The notes beneath the pieces were generated by a model. It ran no database searches. It was not told the origin of the DNA and was given only the letters and a program-made list of their open reading frames with translations. From an uncultured Balneola sp. (GTDB lineage Bacteria; Bacteroidota; Rhodothermia; Balneolales; Balneolaceae), in NCBI GenBank assembly GCA_913058495.1, contig CAJXQC010000001.1, forward strand, positions 229,936 to 293,935: a DNA stretch of 64,000 bases. Reading direction: 5' to 3'. How positions within the stretch are numbered: the first letter of the stretch is position 1; each line of letters opens with the position of its first letter. Positions 57,453-64,000 of this stretch are shown here, one piece after another. Position numbers and translations under genes: made by a program.

Positions 57453-57971
57453 TTATAGCTGCCAAACGGAAGGATATTGTACGATTCCTTTTTTCTCTTC
57501 CAAACCTTTAGGTACAAGTTCAATTCCCATGAAGTTGTCATGAGGGACATCAAAAGGAGGCTGTATTTCCCAAGTTGAAGTAGGCTCAAATCCAAAGCGG
57601 GGATAATAATCAGAATGCCCCAGAAGGATCACCGAATCGTAACCTGATCGAGTAGCTTGATCTAATCCGTTCATTATAAGTTTTGCACCAATACCATTTC
57701 CTTGTAATTTTTCAATTACGGAAACAGGTGCTAATGCTAATGTTTTAGAAGTAGTGTTGTTTGATCGAATCTCAATTTCCGAAAACAAAATATGTCCCAC
57801 TACCTTTTTCTTATGAACAGCAACTAATGAAAGTTCAGGAACATAGAATTCACTTGAGCGAATTCTATCGACCAAATCAGCCTCTTCGCCTCCTTCAAAT
57901 GCATTAAGCAATACACTTCTGATAGCTTCGAAGTCTGAAGCAGTTTCTTCTCTAATTTCTACATTAATCAT
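57453..57971 (-). CDS. GNAT N-acetyltransferase
   Basis: 172 residues with EIRSNNTTSKTLALAPVSVI and QGNGIGAKLIMNGLDQATRSG (acetyl-CoA-binding loop QGNGIG), then VILLGHSDYYPRFGFEPTS. This matches the YhbS-like N-acetyltransferase group. Substrate unknown. First gene of the three-gene minus-strand unit with nitrilase and dehydrogenase. Confidence 0.88.
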   Translation of the reverse strand: MINVEIREETASDFEAIRSVLLNAFEGGEEADLVDRIRSSEFYVPELSLVAVHKKKVVGHILFSEIEIRSNNTTSKTLALAPVSVIEKLQGNGIGAKLIMNGLDQATRSGYDSVILLGHSDYYPRFGFEPTSTWEIQPPFDVPHDNFMGIELVPKGLEEKKGIVQYPSVWQL

Positions 57972-58096
57972 AACCCTTCTCTTATTAAATATAATATACT
58001 TAGTGGTTTGTAATAAGTAGTGTAAGATTAGGGAAAAGCAGTTTCGAATGAGTGTGAGGTAGTTTCCTTGAAGTTTTTTGAGTGAAGGATATTAAG

Positions 58097-58732
58097 CTAA
58101 TGTAATTCATCTTTCAAAGTTAGTATATCATTTTCTATCTGAGTCATTATTTCTTTAGAATCATCAGATACAACTGTTTTGGGAGTTCCATATTTGATTT
58201 TTGCATTATAAGGAACTATCAGTGCTCCACCTTTCGGAAGGTTTTTACCCATTCCATCCATATAAACCGGAATATACTTTACGTGCTTATTTTTTGAAAG
58301 TACAATGCCAATACCTCTTTTAAGAGTTTTCATTTTCTCAGGTTGGCCCCGTGTACCTTCCGGAAACAGTATAAGTGAGTATCCTTCATCAACTGCTTTT
58401 TCAATGGCTGCAAGAGGTGAGCCACTACTTTTTTTGGTAATTCCTTTTCTCTCTAGTAGTATAGCGTTTATGAAAAAGCGACTAAACCAGCTAATTATTT
58501 TATTTCTACCGAAATAATCTCCTGCCGCCACAGGTTTTACTCTATGTATAATTGAAGAAGGGAGAGAAGCCATTATAGATAAAGTATCTAAATGACTATT
58601 GTGATTTGACAGAATTACGAATTGCTCTTCTTTTTCAAGAAACGATGCATCATCAAATTTAACTCCAACAATTAATTTCAGAAATATTCTGAGAATAAAA
58701 CTATAGATAAATCGCAGAATATATTTTTGCAT
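58097..58732 (-). CDS. 1-acylglycerol-3-phosphate acyltransferase-like (PlsC)
   Basis: 211 residues with an N-terminal membrane segment. Motif I NHNSHLDTLSI (NHxxxxD), motif III FPEGTRGQ, and a later IPVYMDGMGK. PlsC-type enzymes acylate lysophosphatidate; a dedicated substrate is possible in this operon. It is the last gene after the YnbB-like gene, with a 10-bp gap. Other isoforms for housekeeping phospholipids are expected elsewhere in the genome. Confidence 0.87.
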   Translation of the reverse strand: MQKYILRFIYSFILRIFLKLIVGVKFDDASFLEKEEQFVILSNHNSHLDTLSIMASLPSSIIHRVKPVAAGDYFGRNKIISWFSRFFINAILLERKGITKKSSGSPLAAIEKAVDEGYSLILFPEGTRGQPEKMKTLKRGIGIVLSKNKHVKYIPVYMDGMGKNLPKGGALIVPYNAKIKYGTPKTVVSDDSKEIMTQIENDILTLKDELH

Positions 58733-58742
58733 AGGTACTATT

Positions 58743-59699
58743 TTAATACGATAAATAGTAGATGAAATGAAAAAAAGCCGGGGCAGTAAAGGAAAGAGAG
58801 TCTATTCTATCTAAAATACCGCCATGTCCCGGGATAGCAGTCGAAGTATCTTTTACCCCTATATCTCTTTTGATTGATGACATAACCAGATCTCCTGAAA
58901 AACCCGCAAATGCAATCATAAAACTGGCGAAAAGAACTTCAAATGTAGAAAGAGGTGTTAAAAAACTAATTAAATAACCTATAATAGTGGTGCAGATCAA
59001 TCCTCCGATAAAGCCTTCCCAAGTTTTATTAGGACTTATGGACGGGATGATTTTACGCTTTCCAAAAATTTTACCGAATGTGAATTGAAGAACATCATTG
59101 ATTTCAGTTAAAAAAACAAGGAATAGTAACAAACCCCTACCGCCGTTTTTAAACTCAGGAATTTCAGGCAGAGAAAGAAAGTAAGCCATATGACTCAACC
59201 CGAAAACGGTAAGCATAAGTATCCAATGTATTGAAGACATGGATTTTATAATGCCTTTTGTATCTCCCTTTAGAACAAGTCTTAAAGGTATGAGAAGAAA
59301 CATTATTACGGGAATGAAAATAATAAAAGCTCCGTACCATCCGATGAAAGCCAGAAAATATTGAATAGGTATAGAGAAGTAAGCCCAGAGTATCGCATAT
59401 CGATCAGAATCTCTGAACCCTAAAATTGAATAAAGTTCCCGGAAGGCTACAAAAGAAAGAAAAGCAATAGCAATATAGGATATGGTGTTACTAAACATTG
59501 TAGCGGTTATGAATATAAAAGACATAACCCACCAGGATCTTGTACGAGATTTAAGCTCTGAAATATTCCAATCGGGTTTTATTTTACCTATTGCAAAGAA
59601 AAGAAGAGAGGCAAAAGTTAGAATCCCAAAAATTAAGCCGATAACACTTAACAGATCATTATTATTGAAAACTTCAAATTGGAATACCTTTTCAAACAT
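58743..59699 (-). CDS. ynbB: CDP-diglyceride synthase-like, YnbB type
   Basis: 318 residues, about eight helices. The CdsA signature region is SPNKTWEGFIGG and, near the end, SIKRDIGVKDTSTAIPGHGG then LDRIDSLSFTAPAFFHF. From memory this end is almost the same as that of E. coli YnbB, a CdsA paralogue. It would make a CDP-activated lipid from phosphatidate or a relative. Overlaps the YnbA-like gene by 8 bp (ATGTTTGA), so translation is coupled. Confidence 0.87.
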   Translation of the reverse strand: MFEKVFQFEVFNNNDLLSVIGLIFGILTFASLLFFAIGKIKPDWNISELKSRTRSWWVMSFIFITATMFSNTISYIAIAFLSFVAFRELYSILGFRDSDRYAILWAYFSIPIQYFLAFIGWYGAFIIFIPVIMFLLIPLRLVLKGDTKGIIKSMSSIHWILMLTVFGLSHMAYFLSLPEIPEFKNGGRGLLLFLVFLTEINDVLQFTFGKIFGKRKIIPSISPNKTWEGFIGGLICTTIIGYLISFLTPLSTFEVLFASFMIAFAGFSGDLVMSSIKRDIGVKDTSTAIPGHGGILDRIDSLSFTAPAFFHFIYYLSY

Positions 59700-60294
59700 T
59701 ATGCAGAGAATTAGATAATCGTTTATAAGTACTTATAGCAATTAAACTATTCAGGACGATAAAAATCCAAGTGCTGTATTCAAAGAGATTAATATTAAAA
59801 AAAAGCAGAATCGCTACAATACTTATTACAAAAGCCCGGTCACTTTTTCCCATTGGTCCGTCGTATCTTCGTTCCTTGGAGATAATTTTTCCGATGAGCC
59901 CGGAAAACTCATTTAAGATAGTTAATACAAGAAACAAGGCAATTAAATAAAGATCTTGAGAAAATATTTTAAGTAACGGGAAGTATATAAACAGATCAGA
60001 GATTACATCACCAACTTCATTTAAGACTTCACCTAATTTGCTTTGTTGGTTATAAGTTCTGGCCATCATTCCATCGAGAGCATTTAAAGCCATCCGTATT
60101 AGTAAGCCAATAGGAACTATCAGATATAAAAGTTGAAAATCTGATGAAAACCAGAAAGAAAGTCCTATTAAAAGTGATAGGAATATTGCACTTATAGTAA
60201 TTTGATTAGCAGTTATTGAGTATTTGTTCAATAAGACTAAAACCGGCTTTAAAAGCTTCTGAAACTTAGATTTTAATTTATAGATACTAATCAA
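59692..60294 (-). CDS. ynbA: CDP-alcohol phosphatidyltransferase, YnbA type
   Basis: 200 residues, about six helices. The family motif is present as NALDGMMAR...G...N...D: relative to the consensus DxxDGxxARx8GxxxDxxxD, the first and third Asp are Asn71 and Asn92, while Asp74 and Asp96 remain. E. coli YnbA has, to my recollection, the same MALNALDG form, so the change belongs to the subgroup rather than being decay. The acceptor alcohol is unknown. Between the alpha/beta hydrolase gene (10 bp upstream) and the YnbB-like gene (overlapping). Confidence 0.85.
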   Translation of the reverse strand: MISIYKLKSKFQKLLKPVLVLLNKYSITANQITISAIFLSLLIGLSFWFSSDFQLLYLIVPIGLLIRMALNALDGMMARTYNQQSKLGEVLNEVGDVISDLFIYFPLLKIFSQDLYLIALFLVLTILNEFSGLIGKIISKERRYDGPMGKSDRAFVISIVAILLFFNINLFEYSTWIFIVLNSLIAISTYKRLSNSLHNV

Positions 60295-60304
60295 TTAAAC
60301 AGTA

Positions 60305-61249
60305 TTACAAATGATTCAACACCCAGGACTTGAACGTAGTTTGGAAGTATTCTGAATAAAAAGCTTCATCAGCTTCTTCTTTGGAAGTGCACATTCCGGC
60401 ATTTTTGAGATCATGATTGGCCCCGGGAATAACTGAGAGTGTGAAATTATCCGGTACTCCTTCCGGAAAGGTTTCATTTAGAGTAGTAAGTGCCCATCCC
60501 GGATATACCATATGATCATTAGAGGCAAATACAAATAAAGCCGGATCAGTAATTCTGCGTAAGTCATTAGCAGGATCAAAATCAGATATTTCTTTTAACT
60601 GCCTCCACACTTTTTTTAAAGGAAAAACAGAAACCCAATTGATATCAGATTGGGCTTTTTTAGAAGCTTTTTCAAATGCTTTTTCTTTGGTTTCCCCTTC
60701 ACAAATAAACTCGCTGTTATAGATGTTAGTTAGATGTAGCTCGGCATCATAAACTGGTCCTGCGATGGATGCAATTACTTTTACATCATTTCGGTAAAGA
60801 GATCCTACAACCTGAGCAACCCAGCCACCCTGACTGTGCCCGAAAACTCCAATACGTGAAGTATCAACGCTGTTAATAGTTTTAAGATAGTCGATAGCCG
60901 CTTTGGCATCATCAGCTCTGTCATAGATATTTGAGCGTTGCCATCTTCCTTCAGAATCCCCCACGCCACGTTTATCAAAATAAAGAATTCCATAGCCCTC
61001 TTCTATGAAAAGCGCTTCCAGATTTTTTTCCACAAAATCTTTGTAAATGGTTCTATGCGAAGAGTTTTCACCAGATCCCACCAAGAAAATAATCATTGGT
61101 ATACTGTCTGAATTCTGTGGCAGAAGCAATTCTCCATGAAGAGTAAAGCGACCACTTTCAAATGTAATGTTGGTACGAAGTAAATCTTGTGCAATTGATT
61201 GAATAGGAGTAAAAGCAATTATTGCCAGAAGTACCGGGAAAAATCTCAT
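60305..61249 (-). CDS. Exported alpha/beta hydrolase
   Basis: 314 residues with a signal peptide (about 1-21, ending SIAQ). Nucleophile elbow GHSQGGWVAQVVG, oxyanion side MIIFLVGSGENSSHR, acid and His in VFASNDHMVYP and PGANHDLKNAG. It resembles the alpha/beta hydrolases annotated as acyl-CoA thioester or bile-acid hydrolase-like and as cinnamoyl esterases. First gene of the lipid operon; E. coli YnbC also contains an alpha/beta hydrolase but is a longer, unexported fusion, so equivalence is uncertain. Confidence 0.85.
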   Translation of the reverse strand: MRFFPVLLAIIAFTPIQSIAQDLLRTNITFESGRFTLHGELLLPQNSDSIPMIIFLVGSGENSSHRTIYKDFVEKNLEALFIEEGYGILYFDKRGVGDSEGRWQRSNIYDRADDAKAAIDYLKTINSVDTSRIGVFGHSQGGWVAQVVGSLYRNDVKVIASIAGPVYDAELHLTNIYNSEFICEGETKEKAFEKASKKAQSDINWVSVFPLKKVWRQLKEISDFDPANDLRRITDPALFVFASNDHMVYPGWALTTLNETFPEGVPDNFTLSVIPGANHDLKNAGMCTSKEEADEAFYSEYFQTTFKSWVLNHL

Positions 61250-61320
61250 TAGTTATTTTTTATTTCTACAACGTATTAGCTAAGGATAAAGCATAAAAAG
61301 GAAATTTAAAATTTGGAATT

Positions 61321-61827
61321 TTACATTTTATTCAATGAAACCAGTAAATCTTCAATTTGATCTTTGTGCCTGTTAGTATGAACAATATTGAAATGAATCC
61401 ATTCTCTTCTGGTCATATGTCCGAACAAAGGATGTTTGAATTTCATGCAAACTTCATCAGGGTCTTGTTGTTTAATTAGCTTCAAAACCTCTTCTCTAGA
61501 TCTTTGAAATTTCTCAATAAGCTCTTCTTTGGTTTTTTTTCCTTCAGTGGGTAGAACCACTCCAAAAGCTTGCAGTTTATCAGAACGATCTGAAAAACGA
61601 GTTTTAATTTCTTCTATCTTTGATTCGGCTTCTCTGCCGGGTTCCTTTTTTGTTTCGGAATTAAATAATCGAGCAGTACCAAACTCTGAACGGATAATGT
61701 GCTCGACATTTTCAGCTGCAGACCAAATGTTTTTGTCTGGCTTTGTATTAAACAATTCATCAGGAATACTCTCAATAAATTGTATGAATGATTCAGTATT
61801 TGTTCTGTAAATCTCTGCCAGAGCCAT
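61321..61827 (-). CDS. DinB-family protein
   Basis: 168 residues, all helical. Putative metal His residues in AAENVEHIIRSEFG and in WIHFNIVHTNRHKDQIEDLL. Helix-bundle proteins of this family act as thiol-S-transferases or metal hydrolases. Same general family as the gene at 44699-45229 but not a close copy. Single gene, 71 bp upstream of the alpha/beta hydrolase in the direction of transcription. Confidence 0.83.
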   Translation of the reverse strand: MALAEIYRTNTESFIQFIESIPDELFNTKPDKNIWSAAENVEHIIRSEFGTARLFNSETKKEPGREAESKIEEIKTRFSDRSDKLQAFGVVLPTEGKKTKEELIEKFQRSREEVLKLIKQQDPDEVCMKFKHPLFGHMTRREWIHFNIVHTNRHKDQIEDLLVSLNKM

Positions 61828-61872
61828 ATTTTTGATTATTTAAATTGGTTAGCAATGTATAGTAAATTAAAG

Positions 61873-61914
61873 CAAAAAAATAGGCAACTACCTTCCGATA
61901 ATTACCTATAGTTG
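61873..61914 (-). terminator. Terminator of the cytochrome peroxidase gene
   Basis: On the minus strand CAACTA and TAGTTG (61885-61890 and 61909-61914 on plus) pair, with extra pairing in the loop, and are followed by CCTATTTTTTT. It lies 16 bp after the stop codon at 61930. Confidence 0.6.
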
Positions 61915-61929
61915 TGGGAAATATTACTT

Positions 61930-63081
61930 CTATTTTTCTTCAAAAGGAGAACTGAATTTTTCATCAAGAATAAGTTCTTGGTCTGTCAAGGTTTTCATAA
62001 AAGCCACCAGTGCTGCTTTTTCCTGATCAGAAAGGTTTAATCTACGGGGTGTATTGGAGTTTCGTTGTTCAAGTCTATTATCCAGAGTAGCACTGGCTTG
62101 TACACCTGAATTATAATGTTCAACAACTTCTTCCAAGGTTTCGAATCTGCCGTCATGCATATAAGGTGCCGTTAGCTCGATGTTACGTAATGACCCTACT
62201 TTAAATTTACCGTTATCATCTGCATTCCCTGTGACAGCTCCCAAACCAAGATCTGTTAGTATAGCATCGAGACCATTATTACGAGCTTCATCACCTACAA
62301 ATAGATCAGAAGTATGGCATTGAGCGCAATCCCCACGTCCACCAAAAAAGATATCTTTACCCAAATTCTCGAGGTCTGAATAGTTTGGAAAATTTTGGTC
62401 CGGATTATTTACCTGAGCCCTTCCTTCATCATATTTTGATTGATAAGAAACAATAGAGCGTACGAATTGAGCCAAAGCTTTAGAGATGCGATCAGGAGTA
62501 ACTTCATCATCACCATAAACCTGTTCGAATAAAACCGGATAGTAAGGTTGTTGCTCTACTTTAGAAACGAGTTCTGTTAAGGTGAGCCCCATTTCAACTT
62601 CATCCTGTATGGGCATCAAAACTTGCTCTTCCAGAGTAGCAGCTCGCTCATCCCAAAAGAAGTGACCATTTTCATAATACATAGCATTGGAAATTCCCAT
62701 TGAATTTCGTCCTGTTAGCCCACCTTCAAAACCTGTACTGAACTGATCCGGATCAGAGAAGCCGGATTCCTGCAAATGACAAGAAGAACAGGATATTGTA
62801 TTATTTGACGAAAGGATCTTGTCATAAAAAAGAACACGACCTAACGTGGCTCCCCAATCAGTAACTGAATTATCATTCGGAGTGTTATCCTGTTCTGTAT
62901 TTGGTTGAAGGTTGAAAAACCCGGGAACGTCAATGGCTGAGTAATTAAACGGAGAAGAAGGAAGATTTAGATATTCACTGAGTTCTATAGTATCAACGAT
63001 TTCTTCATTAATTGAAGCGGGTTCTTCACAGGCTGTGAACAGAAAAATAGAAGAGATAGTGATCAGGGAATATTTTTTCAT
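61930..63081 (-). CDS. Di-haem cytochrome c peroxidase, lipoprotein
   Basis: 383 residues. The signal ends FTACEEP, with lipid-anchored Cys18. Haem sites CSSCH (CSSCHLQESG) and CAQCH (CAQCHTSDLF); distal Met/His region in YMHDGRFETLEEVVEHYN. This is the MauG/CcpA family, reducing H2O2 in the periplasm or serving as a cofactor-modifying enzyme. The family length (about 330-380) fits CcpA rather than MauG. Single gene with its own terminator. Confidence 0.93.
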   Translation of the reverse strand: MKKYSLITISSIFLFTACEEPASINEEIVDTIELSEYLNLPSSPFNYSAIDVPGFFNLQPNTEQDNTPNDNSVTDWGATLGRVLFYDKILSSNNTISCSSCHLQESGFSDPDQFSTGFEGGLTGRNSMGISNAMYYENGHFFWDERAATLEEQVLMPIQDEVEMGLTLTELVSKVEQQPYYPVLFEQVYGDDEVTPDRISKALAQFVRSIVSYQSKYDEGRAQVNNPDQNFPNYSDLENLGKDIFFGGRGDCAQCHTSDLFVGDEARNNGLDAILTDLGLGAVTGNADDNGKFKVGSLRNIELTAPYMHDGRFETLEEVVEHYNSGVQASATLDNRLEQRNSNTPRRLNLSDQEKAALVAFMKTLTDQELILDEKFSSPFEEK

Positions 63082-63155
63082 AGCAACGTATTTATAGAGA
63101 TTGTTTCCCGTAATACACGCTGTAAATTGAGTACCCCTAAGAATTCTTTAAAAAA

Positions 63156-63725
63156 CTAAAGTGCGGAATAAATAATTGATTTGAGCTTCGGAACAAGATC
63201 TTGTTCAAACCATTCATTTTTCTTTAACCAGATGTTATTTCTTGGAGATGGATGGGGCAGAGGCATAAACTCAGGCAAGTATTCATCATAATTACGAACG
63301 GTTTCGGTAAGCGTTCTTTTCATTTTATCCTGCAGATAATATTTCTGAGCATACTGTCCGATCAAAAGGGTAAGCTTTATTTCTTGGATTGAATCGAACA
63401 GAGGTTTGTGCCAAAGTGGAGCACATTCAGGCCGGGGAGGAAGGTCGCCGGATTTTCCTTTGCCCGGATAACAAAATCCCATAGGTATTATTGCCAGATT
63501 AATGGGATCGTAAAAGACTTCATCCGTAATTCCCATCCATTCTCTGAGTCGTCTTCCACTGGGATCGTCCCAAGGAATTCCTGATTCATGAACAGCAGTT
63601 CCGGGAGCCTGACCAATTACTGCAATTTTACTGGTCGGTGATGCAGCGACTATTGGTCGTGGACCAAGAGGGAGATCTTTCTCACAAACAGAACAAGCTC
63701 GTATTTCCTGAAGGAGTTTTTGCAT
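63156..63725 (-). CDS. Uracil-DNA glycosylase family protein
   Basis: 189 residues from ATG 63725; an ATG at 63749 adds eight residues. Motif GQAPGTAVHESGIPWDDPSG (water-activating loop, with the family 4/5 arrangement), an N-terminal CSVCEKDLPLGPRPIV with a CxxC pair, NLAIIPMGFCYPGKG, and the late PLPHPSPRN, the His-containing intercalation loop. Members remove uracil or related bases from DNA; four Cys could hold an Fe-S cluster, as in family 4. Single gene. Confidence 0.87.
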   Translation of the reverse strand: MQKLLQEIRACSVCEKDLPLGPRPIVAASPTSKIAVIGQAPGTAVHESGIPWDDPSGRRLREWMGITDEVFYDPINLAIIPMGFCYPGKGKSGDLPPRPECAPLWHKPLFDSIQEIKLTLLIGQYAQKYYLQDKMKRTLTETVRNYDEYLPEFMPLPHPSPRNNIWLKKNEWFEQDLVPKLKSIIYSAL

Positions 63726-63749
63726 GATGGAATATATAAAAATATACAT

Positions 63750-63776
63750 GTCATCCTGAACTTGTTTCAGGATCTT
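63750..63776. repeat. GTCATCCTGAACTTG hairpin repeat, second copy
   Basis: The 27 bases are the same as at 41911-41937. ATCCTGAA and TTCAGGAT pair around a short loop. This is a dispersed intergenic repeat within the window. Confidence 0.75.
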
Positions 63777-63851
63777 AAGAAATGGCTTTTAGCCTGAGCG
63801 GATAAAGATTTTCATTTTTTGAAACCAAAACCTTCCAACTACACCGAGCTT

Positions 63852-63999
63852 AGAATTATTGGCGAGCCAAGAACGCAATGAAATCGACGACTCCGAAGGA
63901 GCAATCATTACACTCAGGCTGATTCGTGAATGTGTATCATACGACCGTAGACCTTTTGTAATGATTAGTCGATGTAATGGAGTTCGCGCCAATAATTCT
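63852..63999. repeat. Inverted-repeat-bounded element running to the window edge
   Basis: AGAATTATTGGCG (63852-63864) is inverted as CGCCAATAATTCT (63987-63999), and AATCATTACA (63903-63912) as TGTAATGATT (63957-63966). Nested arms of this kind suggest a folded non-coding repeat of about 150 bp, possibly longer beyond the edge. No gene is supported; a 67-codon minus-strand frame across it looks fortuitous. Confidence 0.55.
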
Positions 64000-64000
64000 T

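Noticed and set aside
57425..57595. 57-residue N-terminal extension of the nitrilase
   Set aside because: It would overlap the GNAT coding region in another frame; family alignment starts at ATG 57424.
63789..63992. 67-codon minus-strand frame at the window edge
   Set aside because: Covers inverted repeats; looks like a repeat-derived frame without domain support.
1..64000. CRISPR array, tRNA or rRNA genes, prophage or transposase
   Set aside because: No regular spaced repeats, no tRNA-like T-loop sequences in the gaps, and no phage structural, integrase or transposase proteins were found.

Overview
The window is ordinary chromosomal DNA of moderate to low GC from a Gram-negative bacterium of the Bacteroidota/Balneolota side of the FCB group. 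I favour a marine or saline Balneolota-type organism (Balneola/Gracilimonas-like). Reasons: a secreted protease ends in a type IX secretion sorting domain with the YPNPFNPST signature, there are many LxxC lipoproteins and SPI-signal exoproteins, an NhaC-type Na+/H+ antiporter and a PutP-type Na+/proline symporter, an LpxH-like enzyme implying lipid A, and intergenic palindromes of the kind common in Bacteroidota. This taxonomic call is inference; no rRNA or tRNA gene is present to test it.

Layout. 1-692: tail of a VPS10/sortilin-like propeller protein. 863-8678: NhaC antiporter, membrane class III cyclase, Uup-like ABC-F, CBS-pair protein, a DUF559 nuclease-fold gene set among palindromes together with the relic of a second copy, and EttA. 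8780-11160: an unknown lipoprotein and an unknown small exported protein. 11284-17400 (minus): an operon PDZ protein > NEW3-type surface protein > ABC ATPase > two paralogous ABC-2 permeases, divergent from a histidine kinase/response regulator pair (17532-20139). 20170-27177: Na+/proline symporter, UMF1-type MFS, two bacterial PH-domain proteins, ArsN2-like GNAT, ZIP metal transporter and an unknown 239-aa protein. 27246-32591 (minus): a YncE-like propeller with a His/Met-rich insert, then two tandem paralogues with Ig-like and LVIVD-type propeller domains. 32792-41793: GcvP, M20 peptidase, lipoprotein, frameshifted M12B-type metalloprotease with T9SS tail, YciO, exported protein, OsmC. 41794-42878: gene-free island of degenerate palindromic repeats. 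42879-51157: LpxH-like phosphatase with a glycosyltransferase, DinB, an active/inactive M16 peptidase pair, MBL-rhodanese fusion, Tag glycosylase. 51244-57971: Ppc, branched-chain aminotransferase, CrcB, hydroxyacid dehydrogenase, nitrilase, GNAT. 58097-61249 (minus): alpha/beta hydrolase > YnbA-like > YnbB-like > PlsC-like, a compact lipid-head-group module. 61321-63725: DinB, di-haem cytochrome c peroxidase, uracil-DNA glycosylase. The window ends inside a repeat.

Most genes are housekeeping or envelope functions. The parts that look least described are the PDZ/NEW3/ABC-2 export operon with its adjacent two-component system, the ynbAB-like lipid operon whose YnbA lacks two of the four canonical aspartates, the GGGAAAA heptamer exactly at the protease frameshift, and the DUF559 gene with a decayed second copy, both followed by the same palindrome. 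I see no phage, CRISPR array, transposase, integron or defence island.
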